NCBI RefSeq assembly: GCF_910592395.1
Contig: NC_088323.1
Span: 1,238,001-1,302,000 of the forward strand
DNA: 64,000 bases
DNA from: Lineus longissimus
Lineage: Eukaryota > Nemertea > Pilidiophora > Heteronemertea > Lineidae
Direction of reading: 5' to 3'
The notes beneath the pieces were generated by a model. That model saw nothing but the letters and a program-made list of their open reading frames with translations. It was not told the DNA's origin and did no database searches. This document shows positions 1 to 13,073 of the stretch, in pieces. The translations under genes and the position numbers were made by a program. Position 1 is the stretch's first letter. Each line of letters begins with the position of its first letter.

Positions 1-3000
1 CTTTAACGTTTAGGCTAGGATTCGGTTTGACTTCTCATTGTAAACCAAACGTGTGCCATGTGCGTCCGCAATCTCCGTTAGTGAATGAGGCAATCTTCTT
101 CCGGCGGGTGTGACGTGATCACGTTTCCTTCCTGAAAACTATCCGAATCGGCTCAGCGTTTCGGTAGGAATGAAAATGAATCACATTCTTTAATGAAGTG
201 AACTCAACACTCAACAGGCGTGTTTTTGTCAGTTTTAAGGTTCTTATCAAGCGGATTCCGAATTTGTCAAGACACAGGAGATTATCTCTGAAATAAATGG
301 ATGACGTGAGCGGAAAATGATTAAGAAATTAATACTGTGCTGGTTGATTATTTTGACTGTTGCTTTCGGCTCGATTATCAGATGTGTCGTGTCATTTTTT
401 ATGACTAAATCAATTTAAGTCACAAGACACGACAAAAGCTAACTATTTTATTTCATGGACGTTCCCCACCCCCACTTATGATCACTACTGGTGGGTATCG
501 TCACATTCCAAGTCCATTTATCCACCATAAACCATCTTCTCAGCTGGTCAGCATCCGAGGATGGAGGCGTGGGCGGACAGCACTTGTCTACGTTTGTCAC
601 CTCTGGTTACCCACAATCATTCAGAATATATAATCCGGATATTGCGGTTCATCTCATCCTCACGTCATATGTCATTTGGATGGTTCTATCAAGTTTGCCC
701 TAGCGGGCAGTCAGTGACAGACGCATCCGGTGTCAAAGAGACATTCCCAAGACAAGTCCCCAAGTTACATAGGAGTGCTTTGTGTTCTTCGATGCAGAGA
801 TGTATAAATTAATGCTTCTTGATTCGCGAGGAAATGAGACATTCGCGCATGGTCCTCAGAAAGTATGTCATCGGCATTAGAGTTAGTGTCATATTGCTGT
901 TAATTGTACTGCCACATGTTCTAGGCAAAACATGTTTCATCAGTATGATTCTTTGGGCAAAGATACGGTGGTAAGCTCATGAAAACATTGCGATGGTGAA
1001 GGTTCATATCCAACATAATGGTTTCGGCCGTCACGGAAAAGTCTTAATTCATTCCCATCTCAGTGACACGCTTAAATACCAAACCGACGATACAGATCCA
1101 AGAAATCTGGAAGCTAACATTCCTTTTACTACACCCTATATCAAATGTCAATATGTCGTTCAAAGAGCTGAGTTGGCTTTTAGAAATCCAATCTCAATCT
1201 AATCGGTCGTTGATATTTGACACAACTCAAATCAATAAATTAATTTCTTCAAGATTTTTTCGAAATTAGAATATTCGAAAATTTGTTTTTATCGCTTTTA
1301 AACGTAAGCTACGCAGGGAAATGTTACCCTAATGACATAAACCCAAGGCTTTCACGAATTCCGTGGTACTAATGGCAGATATCAGTCAAACCTGATAGAG
1401 TTAAAATGCAGTTGATATCCTCCCACAAAGCAACCCAAACATCAGCTTTCAGTAGGTTAGTTATCAATCTTCGAAAACGGCACGATAGAGCTATCAAAAT
1501 CCCATCCTCGGGATGTGGGGAGTAGAAGAACACGATGAGAGTGTTATAGCCAAGCCGGGGGGAGGATATCTGACAGGGTGCATAACCCGGGGTGCTCATC
1601 ATATTGTGCAAATTCTAGGTGTTTCCAATACGTCTGCTGAACACATCTCCCCAGGCGTATACCTGGGAGATAATGAGATTCTTCAGTGAACCATAACGAA
1701 GTAGTTCCCGAGTAAAGTCGTGTACATGACTGATGCCACGCCCAGTCAAGAACATAATGATGCAACGAAGATAAGCTAGCGTAGCTCGCCCCAGACAACG
1801 CGACTAGTACGATCTCAAATTAGCTGGTGTTTTTATGAAGGGCAACAAATGTGACTTGATAGTATATTGTTCATATTGACATTCTGTCAGGTCTCCTCAT
1901 ATCATAACTGATCAGATGGTGCCTGCTATCACGCATCGTAGCCAACAGGAGGTCTGGCGACGCCTTTTGCCCTCATAACGAAAGAGGCAGCGCCGAACCA
2001 ACCTTGTAAATTTTCGACTTGTAAATAGTCCATGTTGATAGACAAATCAGATATCAAAATTGGTGCATCTGATTTAGGTTGGATGGAGATCGATCTTCCG
2101 GATGAGCGGTTTAGATCGTGTCGACACAGAAAGCTTCTCATTTCTCTTCTCGATCGAATACCATTTTCCAATATGCAACAAAGTGTGCGAAAAAACGCGC
2201 CGTTTTCCATTAGTTCACCTGTGTCATCAGAAACGTTTACTTTCAGGTAACTATCGTGTCTGCTGAGAAATAAAGGCTGAAAAAAACACTTAGGGAACCG
2301 GATTCCAAAGGACGAATAGACCATTGCAAATATCTTACCACTCTGAACCAAAGCGGTACTCTTTTTCCCCTTCGTACATATATATGGATTTACGCCAAAA
2401 TAGGTGTGATCATCAAATATCTGGATGCAAAGACCATCCCCGTGTTATTGTTTTTTTGTCGTACATGTGTATACAGAGAAAGCTGTAGACCGAGGATTAG
2501 ATGCACTTTGGTTGCCGGCAGCCAGAGAGTAAGGAGAAGTTTCTACGATCACTGAAAAGCACTTACGTCAATCAACAACAAAACAAAGCCAGGTGGTTTT
2601 CTTTCTGTACTAGATCACCCTTTGATCAATAGACGAGACACGTAATGCATATAAGAATCGTAGATGTTCTCTCATCCAAGATATAATGGACATCTGGACA
2701 TCTGACTGCAAATGGCGACGTATTTTGCCTCTGAACGAGCACTCCATGACTGATTACGTCGAAGACATAACAACTGACAAAAAACAACGATTGGCATAGT
2801 TTTTCCATCTCCTTTGTTTGTACGATTGCCAAGGATGATCAGAGCGCCATTCGTACGCTCTGTTCATTTTGCCAGCGAGTAACTACATGTACTGTTGATT
2901 CAGGCGGTAATTTATTTCTCAAAGGCCTTCCAGCTGAGCAATCGTAAGGAGCGGTGACCACTCTCTCAATATCGACAAGACGACGAAATATACTCTGTAA

Positions 3001-3316
3001 TTGTGGCGAGTTACCTTAACCCATAAGGACGCACCTACGGCCCACGCCGACAGCGGGAATCCCTAAATGACGTCAGGTGGAATATTTAAGCGACAGTACC
3101 ACAACGAATACAATACTATTAGAAGCCCTTGTATTGTATCCATAACACATATTACAAAGTGGTTCATTGAGACTGAGAGTGTTTGACTAAATATTCATAC
3201 ATTAAGAAAAAAGTGATATTCATTCGCTAAACCGAGGTTTACCACCATATCCAGTAAATCGTCTGTGCTGTCACTTGTTGTATTAATGCACTAGTAACAC
3301 AGGTTGCTGATAGAAC
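1..3316. other. Non-genic stretch with one weak exon candidate
   Basis: No recognisable gene, RNA or repeat is visible apart from the weak ORF pair at about 1929-2351, listed separately. The other open frames are short, overlap on both strands and carry no recognisable motif. Confidence 0.5.
1929..2351 (-). CDS. Uncharacterised 140-residue ORF, possible exon
   Basis: This is one of the longer open frames in the window not caused by a simple repeat, and I do not recognise the product. Reading on the minus strand, a strong acceptor-like tract (a run of T then CAG, near plus position 2280) precedes the segment starting PLFLSRHDSYLKVNV, so the real exon, if any, would probably begin there and not at the first ATG. 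A competing plus-strand frame (2032-2250) ends in front of a possible donor (AG then GTAACT), so strand is uncertain. No domain, signal peptide or membrane segment is evident. It could equally be a chance ORF. Confidence 0.15.
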   Translation of the reverse strand: MVQSGKIFAMVYSSFGIRFPKCFFQPLFLSRHDSYLKVNVSDDTGELMENGAFFRTLCCILENGIRSRREMRSFLCRHDLNRSSGRSISIQPKSDAPILISDLSINMDYLQVENLQGWFGAASFVMRAKGVARPPVGYDA

Positions 3317-3388
3317 GGCTCCTTGGTCTCGTGGCACAATTCTCGCTTAGGCTGCGAGAGGTCCCGGGTTCGACTCTTTGCTAAGCTG
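3317..3388 (+). pseudogene. tRNA-Pro (AGG)-derived pseudogene or SINE head
   Basis: The sequence carries the tRNA-Pro body: GGCTCCTTGGTCT at the 5' end, an anticodon arm of TTCTCGC and GCGAGAG around a loop containing AGG, and the B-box-like GTCCCGGGTTCGACTC. The 3' half of the T stem and the acceptor stem no longer pair (CTCTTTGCTAAGC where CCCGGAC plus acceptor complement would be expected). A working tRNA is therefore unlikely. It is either a decayed tRNA gene or the promoter-bearing head of a tRNA-derived SINE; no A-rich tail or target duplication was found. Confidence 0.6.
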
Positions 3389-3653
3389 GCCAAACGTGTG
3401 TGCTGCCACATGTTGTATCAATTTTTTACACTGCTGGGGTCTGGTGAGGTAATGGGGCTTGTTTCCCATTCTCCCTGGATGCAATCAATCTTCTGATGAA
3501 GGATACGCTTTTCCCACGTTTTCATTTCCAATGTTATCGCCACGAGCTTGCAATCAATATCTCGATCATTTATCAGCGAGCGATTTACAAAAAACTGTTT
3601 TAATTCATATCGAGCCATTACTTGATGGGAAGGCAAATGACATGTATGTCTCC

Positions 3654-3837
3654 CTGTAGAGACCATGTCACAACCAATCAGATGGCAGTGGCTGTCACAA
3701 TGTCCATGGCCTGAATACTGGTAGCCAAAACGATTCACTCTCCTCCTGTAGAGACCATGTCACAACCAACCTGATAGCAGAAGCTGTCACAATGTCCATG
3801 GCCTGTATTCTGCTAGCCAAAACGATTCAGTCTCATC
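3654..3837. repeat. Tandem duplication, two 92-bp units
   Basis: Two adjacent copies start at CTGTAGAGACCATGTCACAACC (3654) and again at 3746. They share the blocks CTGTCACAATGTCCATGGCC and TAGCCAAAACGATTCA. A third start (CCTGTTGAG) follows at 3838 but diverges at once. The copies differ by scattered substitutions, so the duplication is not very recent. Confidence 0.85.
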
Positions 3838-6800
3838 CTGTTGAGGCCAGAATAGCGAATGAAGCTTATATTTAGTTGTTTTTTTAGATGTATCAAAACG
3901 ATTTGAGATCAAACGTGACATCATTCTCGACGAGGTAAAGCAAAAACTTTGCAAGGATATACCAGCAATAGAAACAGAGCTTATCACAAATGGTTGAAGG
4001 CTTACGAGATGCTATATCTTCTGATGTTTCATCAGCATTACCAATTTGAATATTCTGATTGAGGCAGAACAACCTGATCCATTTTACGAAATATCGCAAT
4101 GCATAACAGAAGTCATGTTGATTACAAATTGTCCAATCTCGACATGACAGACTGTATATGCGCAGGCATTTCCAGGAAGCAATTTGGTAATTCATAACGA
4201 ACGTGACGACTAGGCGAATTTCTTTAGAATCTTTTACGCAATAGATGCTGATGACATCTAAGACGAACTACGTTTTTGTCTTCTGGAAAAAGTGTCTGAT
4301 ACGATTACAAGAAGCTGAAGAATATTGGATGCATTCGATAAACGACACTGATGGGTGCCAGCCATAGATAGACAGGTTTCACTATATTGGCAGAAAAAGC
4401 TGAGTCCTCGTTAATCGACTCCGTACAAAGCACTGCGAACTTCAATGAACTGCGCATGAAATGAAGATCGAGGTATCCAACAAATGGCCTCCTACGAAAG
4501 TGGACAAGGCGACCAAGGCACAGTGTTCATTGTTGTCTCTGAACAAAAAAGAAGCAGGACTTTTGGACTGGCCAGCGTCACTTGGGACAATGTTGTCGGG
4601 AGTCGAATGCCTGTGCAAACAAAACCTTGTGATAGGGTAATTTCAACGAGTGCAGAAGAAGAAAAAGCGAATCCATTGCCAACTTCACATATGGCAGAGA
4701 CCCATTGAAAGATTCTGAATACGGCAAACACTGTAAAGCCATTGCTGAAGACGAATAAATCTTGGATCCGTCTTTAAAGAAATCCATTTGGTGAATGATA
4801 GCGCTGCGTCTAAATGCTGAAAACACTTTGAAATCCTCAGAATGTCATTCTCAATTCTGATGATAACACTCTTCCACACATGTCAAAACCAAGATACGCA
4901 ATCAACAAGGAGTAGAGTTTCCTATTCATTGCATGAAATATCATATCCAGGGGTCACAACTACCGTTCAGGGGGAAATTGAGGTTAATTGAAAACAAATT
5001 AGTTTGCCTGTCGTGGAATCACTATCATGGAGATCATGATATACAAATTAGGAATTCATTCAGGAAGCAAATCGGAGTTAAATTGATTTAAGAAAAGTCA
5101 TGATTTTCCCGAGAGAAGAATTTTAATCTCAATCTTGCCAAGCATCAGAAACGTTCCAGCCGGTCACACTAAGAGCACCTTGACACAGAAAGCCAGGCAA
5201 CACGAGACTGAGACCCGAGAGCACTACGGCCGCATTTCGCCCAGCACTTTATGGATTTTTAAAGACAATTTCAACATTCACCGAGTAGCTGATGTCTGAC
5301 TTTTAACATCGACATTTAGAAATCTCGCCCATCAGAGAGTTCATCACGCAGATCAGAGATCACAAGCTAAAGACAACAAACGAAGTCGCAAAAAGAACTG
5401 ATTTTCGTCCTCTCGTGCGATCGTTTGCCTCCAACTCACCTTAGAAAAACCAAACCTCTTCCTATAGCGGTTTTAAAATCAGTGTTACGTGACATTAGAA
5501 ACAGAAAGAAAGACAGCAATTTCTAGCATTTAGGAAGAGGAGCGAACTGATAATGTGTTTAGTATCATATGCCCAGGTCTTTAGTTATAGTAGAGCTTCC
5601 TACCCTCGCATCACGTACACCTTTTGCGAGATTGGCGAGATTGCGCTGCAATGAGATTACCCAAAAGCGAGATTCGTCATGCCAGGGACGTTCCTCGTTG
5701 CATTGGCTAAATTGACAACGTTCACCTAACCTCAGTTAGCGTGTACTTCACACAGAGGTCTGACTTAGGGGTCTGCTTAAGAATGGATAACTAATATCAT
5801 GATTTCTGTCGTCGAATGTTGACCTGACATGCAAGAAGCCACTTGATCCACTCCTGACTCTACAATTTACGTGAAACTAATATCAACATTGCTCCAAGGT
5901 ATAATCGTATCACACCTACTTTCTGAATCATATCGTGCAGACCAAACCAAATATATTTATCATTCATTCTCTATGTATATCGACATCATATATTCAACAG
6001 TGGCGTATGAGATTAACGACTCTGACAAAACTGGTTCCGAATTTGCGCTTTTTGATTTGTGACTTGTTTTGATTAAATTCTGCATTATTCAGTTTGGCGC
6101 GTATCAGCAACACTCTTGATCTGGACACTGCTTATTGAATAAATTCCAAGTAAAGTACTTGATCATAAATCGTAATTATTTTTTGTTAGCTGACGTTCCT
6201 ATTGCGATATCATGTATTTGTACGGAGAAGTGCAACCCCACAGCCTTAACAATCGTCTGATTACCCCAGCACAAGGGCAATGAGAACGTTCCTGGTGTAA
6301 TGAAACCTATCTAGAATAGCTGGAGCCCAATTTGTTACCACACAACCTGAAACTATGTAGAAGCACCCAATTCCGTCACTAGTAGCTTGGGGTCCAACTC
6401 AGGCTACATTACACGAAAATGTCCTGGTATTACTTTTCGTAAGAATGATCCGTATGTACATGTCATAGTGGAAAGTCAGCCTGAAACCATTGCCGATATC
6501 CTGGTACTAATTTCAACCTCATTGGGTGTATTTTGACAATTCTTTTTCTGTAAACAGGTACATTTTGATACGGATACTGAGATAGAAATCATTTGTAGGA
6601 AATGTCCTTGTTTTGTATTGAATTTCAGTGAACTTAATTTTCTAGACTGAAAATTTAATTTCAGTCAACAACATTTATTAAGTATTCGACAGTATTATCC
6701 ATCCGAGATGTTGTATATTTTGATAGGGATTTTCCCGCAAGCTGACGATGGAGTGGACATGGATGTGAATATATATGGTAAATAGGTGACAGACGTATCC

Positions 6801-8120
6801 AGGGGCAAAAGAGCAACTAACTGGATTGTAGGCTGGGTGAAGCAATCATGAGGATGGCTCCTGGTGTTGGTGTCTGTTTGTTCCATTAACGTTAGCAACA
6901 TTCAGGGATGTAGCTCGGGACGGTTTCAGTTGATAGACCTGATATCTAGCTAACAACAATACACCTTTTTTTGTGATTGAATATGTCTCGTTGACCTAGA
7001 TAACAGCGATTAATAGCAAGATACTGAAATACCGGTGTCATGTTCGTGATCAAAATCAAGACTCTTATTATGGTGCCAGGAGCATAGCCTTTTATACCTA
7101 ACATTTGTAGTCCGTGTTCACAAATTCATTTCCTTCATCACAATACACCGTATAATTCAGGGCAAACATCCAGCCACAGGCTAGTATTTGAAAGAGTAGC
7201 ATTCATGGAACATGCTTTTTTCGTGTTCGTCTGGAAACTAACTAAAGGTCCATTAACACCGATATGATTTGTTAACTTTCTCCTCTCATGTCTCAGTTTG
7301 GTTGGTAACATCATGGCACGGCAGGAAATGTACTTTCACGGACCCAAACATCAAACCGAAAGCTCTCTCACACAGCGTAGCATAAAGCAGCCATATTTAC
7401 ATTCTGTCAACGATCCTACGCAATAAATGGAGAAAATGAAATAAAGAGAAAAGAAATCCTTTTACCGAGTGGAAATGCAAAGATTGCTTGATTGAGTTGG
7501 TAAAGAAACAAACGTGGACATGGCAAATGGCGAATATTCACGGGATGGTTCTCTGGAAGGAGGGCGGGGGGGGGGGGGCAGATGACATACTCTTTCGGAT
7601 GGAGGTGGGGCAGCAGCCTTCTCCCCTCTACATACGGCCCTAGTGTTGTTGTGATTAATGTTTGGTCGCAATATTGATGAAAAAAAAGGTACAATTTACT
7701 TAGTACAAGAATATGAAGTCAGATACTGTAGATATTGAACACGGTTTTATATACTCATCTACCATCCTTGTAGTTAGATCATACATGATGATTAGATAAA
7801 ACATGAAGACATCGTTGCCACGCTTCACAACAGTAACCAAGATCCCAAAAGTTGCCTATCGCCATTTGCCACTCGGCTGTTAGCCATATTCTGTCTTTAC
7901 CCGCCTGAGTGACAGGCATGTGTAATCTGGTAATGGCACATTTAATTCGACAAGAGGAAGTCTAATCGTCTCCCGGGACGAGTAAAGAGACAGAATTACT
8001 CCAGTAGAGATGCAGCGATGCCGATTTCTGGCAGCGGTGATAGATGGAACATACGGTGGCTGGGAAAGGACACCGCATGATATTTTTTCAACATGAAATT
8101 TTTTTTTCAGGAAATATTTC
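3838..8120. other. Non-genic stretch, nothing recognisable
   Basis: Only short overlapping open frames are present, with no protein motif or RNA gene I can recognise. A 13-base G homopolymer lies near 7566-7578 and creates proline-rich antisense frames by composition alone. Confidence 0.5.
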
Positions 8121-8319
8121 GAGCGATCGAGATAAATAACTCGGGCGATTGAGATAAATAACTCGGGCTATCGAGATATTGGCTAATATGAATAAAGTCT
8201 AGCAAATTTTGTACAGAAAGGCCTAGTGTAAATGTACATGGAGTGTCAGATAAAAGCATTTGCTAGTCTTTATTCATATCACCCATTATCTCGGGTGATC
8301 TTGTTATTTATCTCGAGCG
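8121..8319. mobile_element. Palindromic MITE-like inverted repeat, about 200 bp
   Basis: A left arm (8121-8207) and right arm (8258-8319) are reverse complements with gaps. The inner part of the left arm reads ATGAATAAAGTCTAGCAAAT and the right arm begins ATTTGCTAGTCTTTATTCAT. The outer parts share CGAGATAAATAAC against GTTATTTATCTCGAG. The left arm carries an extra internal duplication of the GAGATAAATAACTCGGGC motif. There is no coding capacity in the roughly 50-bp centre. The shape fits a fold-back MITE; no target-site duplication could be defined. Confidence 0.65.
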
Positions 8320-11300
8320 TTGTAACATGATTGTAACCAGTCTATCATTTTATGACATCAACCATGGTAAAGGTTATTCATTCATGAACTGATGGAGTCC
8401 AAGCCGTTTCAGTGTATTCACCACATCCTTAAATGATTACTTGTATCTTAAATGCAATGTTGTAAATTTCGGACGTATTACAATGCAGCACCACTGGATG
8501 TCCTTTTATTGTATCTGTACCGCATAGTATATTCATTTACTACCATATTACATCTAATAGATCAAGTCATGAGTATTTTCGTAAATTGCACCTAAAGAAA
8601 TAAAATACCGCTCACTTGGCCAAATATCAATTCCTCGTGGTATCACATCGAAACCAAAATCAATAGATTTTTCAATTCAAATGCTGGTCACATCACTGGA
8701 GAGGAATTATTCAACATGTTGCATGAATAGTAACGAACAACCAATTGAGATTTAATCAGAAAGGGGATATCATGATAGGAATGGGACGAAGTAGGTTTTC
8801 TGGAACTAAATGCGGATGAAAGGATGGGGTTTTGGGGACTACGTTGTTTTTGTTCTTCGATATTACTCAAGGTAACATTCCAAAGAGCAGGTCGCATGAT
8901 GCGCACCACTGGCACGTGGAACCTAATAAATAATACTCACCTTTATGGAGTAAATGGTTTGGTTGAAAGCAAAAATGTTAATTTGTGTCTCTCCCAACAC
9001 TTACCCAATTCGATACTAGCATGAATTTATATTGCTGAAAAAAGTTCTGTTGGAAGAGCTAGTTAGATAACGTAAATTAGATTGGACACTCGTCCCAACT
9101 GACAAAAACGTCAAGTTAATGACTAGCGTGTTTGAACAGTTCTGACTTGCAACAAATCTGCTATTGGCCTAGAACCTGTGACTAGTCACATCTAATATGA
9201 TGTTAAAAATGACCATCATCTTCCGCCGAGAAGACGATCATCTATCAATTTGTTACCTAATGAAACTGCAGGTTGGCTGTCAGTTGACACTGCCAGGAGG
9301 ATGCTGAATGATTGATGTGCTTACCACATTTGACAAGAAGCCATACATTGAAAATAGGAGGCGTTCAGAAAAGCTACCCTCAGTTCGGTTATGCTAATGC
9401 ATCAAAGGAGTTCCACTGATTTTGTGAAAAGGTGTTCTCATCCTTAAAATGAAGATGATATACACCTTGATTGAAAGGTGAACGATAAAAGTATAATCGT
9501 CTTAGGCAACAGATTGCAATATCATCTAGCTTTCATATGAATATGACAAAATATGACTCTATCCCTATATTCATCAGCCTGCGAAGCGGTATAGAGTTCC
9601 ATCAGATTAGGCTTAGACACATACGATGAGACTGCATCCAGACTATTCGATCTAAACGAGTCTCCGCTTTATCAACTGTAGTCCCCTTTCTCATAACTTT
9701 CGTTCTACTTATTTGTGAATGACAACAATAAGTGTGCACTTAGCATAATGTAACAGCATCGAATCACCGAGAGTGATAAGGCCTGATACCAGACGCTGCC
9801 GAGTTCAGACTTAGTCAGCTAATAGTCTGGTAGGGTTATAGACACAGCTCAAGGAAACTAATTATACCTAATAACAATGTCAACATTCAAACAAGACGTG
9901 CTTAAATCATTTCACAGTCATCAGCCACCATCAAATTTGCAAGCAAATTCAATTACTCCGAGCGGTTTATCTTAATTCTTGTCACGGACCTTCGAAGCCT
10001 CTTGGGCCCTCAGGTCCATTGCTAGTAATAGCAATCAAGACTGATGGTATCAGGGAAGCGATGAAATTTGGGTAGAATGTGGAATATGAAAAGTCATAAC
10101 GTATTTGTAGTGAAGGATTGGAAGGCAACACCACATAAGACATTGGTCAAGTAGCATTATTTAGTTTCCGTGACGACAGCAGGGATGCTTATCTGGGCAC
10201 TGGTGCAGATGGAATTCATGAGACCTGATGTTTTCCAACCGCATTGCAGAGAGTCCAAACAAAAAATGTTCTGTACATCAATGAACGAACCTAACTAAAA
10301 GACACTAAAGAAAATCATGTAGCCGAGAGTCAAACCTTCAACATCAATAATCCGCAATGAACAAGATACCAAGAACTAAGAAACAAGATTAACCAGAGCA
10401 AACACCACTCCTTTGAAGTTGGTAAGATACAGAATTATATCAAACCCGCTGCAGAGACTGGGGACCGGTATGAGTGATGCCAGAAAGTACTAAAAAAGCC
10501 ATTGCGGCGGTTGGTGAAAACTGAAAGACATCGAGAGTACATTGGCGTTGGCGACAAAGCATTAGACCGTTCGCTACTTGGACCTTCAGCTATACATCAT
10601 TTCTACGTTGGTAACAAAATAAGACTTGTTAAATGTAGGCTACTGTAGACAGTGTCTAAATGCATGAGTGATCATGATAAAGCTTCACACCCTTTAATTT
10701 GTAGCTTTGTATTGCCACGGATGTTGTTGATTTCTCTGATCGTTTCAATGTAGGCAAGTCATGGAAGGCAGATGGCATTTCTAATTTCTTGTCGAATGCT
10801 TGACTGATAAAGAAAAAAAAAGACCCCATCGTACTGAGACGTACTTGCATTACGTTACGTATGTGCATCCTACACTAAATAGATTGTAAACGTTCTGCTT
10901 CAGTTGAACGTATTCTATAAAGTTTGATCGGACTTAACAGTTCACTCACAAGAAAAAATCGAGCCAAAATTGATGTGTACCATTTTCTACCAACTTTCCA
11001 GCTCATCCATCTACCAATCTCTATAATCTGACAGGATGTCATGAAGACAATACAATAAAAGCAAGTCTATGTGTTTTACAGCTTTCGATACTTCTGACAA
11101 ACGAATTCTTTTAACCAATGCTGAATCGAAGTCTACGTCAAACGGTACGTCAAATTAATGACATGGCGTTGCGATTCAATTGTCTTCTGACGACAGCTGT
11201 CAATTAGGATCGTAGTTTGTGCCATCTACTCGGCACATCAAACTAATCCTAAACCATAAAGAGAATTTTAAAATGTTTGCATTAATACAATAGTCAGTGG

Positions 11301-12440
11301 TTGATCGGTTTTCTAACCAATCAGCAAGGCTTGGTTATTAAAGTTTCTTACTAACTAGAAGTTAAACTTTAATTAGTTAAAGCACCCGAAATTTCAACGC
11401 AAAAGCCTACCTCTTTTTTGACATCGTGATATAGGCGTTCGAGTTTAGAGTTTTAGGGCTTTGCGGAAACACACTATATACATGGTGCTTCCTGTTATGC
11501 TTAAATATAAACGATAGGGAACAGTAAAGATGATAAATGATAAGATAATAAAACAGAATTGAAAACGGCCCTACCTTGCTATCCATTGCGTCTGTCATGG
11601 TAACTATCCTTTAAGTATCGATAACTCCGCTACAGTTCGGCAACAATCACTGTGGAAATCCCGCAGCCGCCGAAACGTACTCCCGGCCTACGTGAATGAA
11701 TTTCGATGACGTTTATATCGTTATATCAGCACATGCTACTCCACTAATAAAGAACTTATTTCTGATAAACTTGTTTTAAACTTTTCCGACGTTCCGATGT
11801 AATGTGCAGCACAGAATAGATAAGCGGATAAGTCCAAATCGAGGCAAGTCGAAATTGTTGCCGCCTCTTGCTATCGTTTAAGATGGCTGTCAGCATTCAA
11901 GGCCACTAAATAGAAGCACTGCTTCATCACGAGGAATACGTAATATTAACAGTCACCTCTATATATCCGTAATGCCGATGCAGATGCAACTAAAGTCGAA
12001 TCTGCATCAAAGAATAAGTTTTTTCTGAAACTCAAAATCTCATTTGTCCCAAAGCACAAAACAACATTCGATTTTAAAGGGAGACGTTTAGGTCGTTGAT
12101 GGCTTCAACCGGAGCAGTTGAACCGCAACTTCCAGCTCAGAGAAACGCACTTCAAGCCAAAATTACAATCTATGAAGCTTCAAAGATAATCGTAAATGCG
12201 TCTTCGAAATAACGTGAGTGGTGTGGGAGGTAAAACTCGCTCGCAAGGAGATTCACTCGATCACTCGCGGGTCGATAGATTGGGATTGGAGGTTGATTAG
12301 GCGTCAGCTACACCAGCAGCGCTCATCGCCTCGCTAATGCCAAGGGTAAGCCAGCGGTGCGCTAGATTGAGTGGGAAGATATAGTGATATCTTACACAAC
12401 AGTAGAAGATCGATTTTTCTAGCGAAAACTGCCATATCAC
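8320..12440. other. Non-genic stretch, nothing recognisable
   Basis: No credible ORF, splice-supported exon, RNA gene or repeat was recognised here. Confidence 0.5.
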
Positions 12441-13073
12441 CAAATCTTAATCTCACGTAACAGTGGAGGTCCAATGAAAAGATATTCATAAGTTAAGCAC
12501 ATAAACTTTAACCTTAGGCCTAAATAACAGTGGAAGTCCAATGAGAGCCATTCATAAGTAAAGCACTTAAACCTTAAACCTTACGTAACAGTCGAAGTCT
12601 AATGAAAAGTAAGTCATAGGTTAAATCTTAATATTACGTAACAGCAATGAAAAGTCACTCATTAGTTGAGTACGTTCGTATCAGAGGAAGTCCAATGAAA
12701 AGTCACCCTTAGTTACGCACCCAAACCTTACTCTTACGTAACAGAAGTCCAATGAAAAGTCGCCCTTAGTTACGCACCCAAAACTTAATCTTGCTTAACA
12801 GAAGTCCAATGAAAAGTCACACTTAGTTACGCACCCAAAACTTAATCTTGCTTAACAGAAGTCCAATGAAAAGTCACCCACAGTTACGCACCCAAAACTT
12901 AATCTTGCGTAACAGAAGAAGTCCAATGAAAAGTCACTCTTAGTTACGCACCCAAAACTTAATCTTACGTAACAGAAGAAGTCCAATGAAAAGTCACCCA
13001 CAGTTACGCACCCAAAACTTAATCTTGCGTAACAGAAGAAGTCCAATGAAAAGTCACCCTCAGTTACGCACCC
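12441..13073. repeat. 57/60-bp minisatellite, about 11 copies
   Basis: The landmark GTCCAATGA recurs at 12469, 12536, 12597 (as GTCTAATGA), about 12644 (truncated), 12690, 12747, 12804, 12861, 12921, 12981 and 13041. The spacing is exactly 57 for the middle units and exactly 60 for the last four, the difference being an extra GAA before the landmark. The unit also contains AGTTACGCACCCAAAACTTA and a TTACGTAACAG block. Left-hand units are degenerate and right-hand units nearly identical, consistent with expansion from the right end. Because 60 is a multiple of three, the minus strand stays open across three units as a 20-residue repeat; I regard that as a by-product. Confidence 0.95.

Noticed and set aside
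7416-7694. Proline-rich minus ORFs
   Set aside because: They arise from a G homopolymer and G-rich context near 7566; no motif or promoter.
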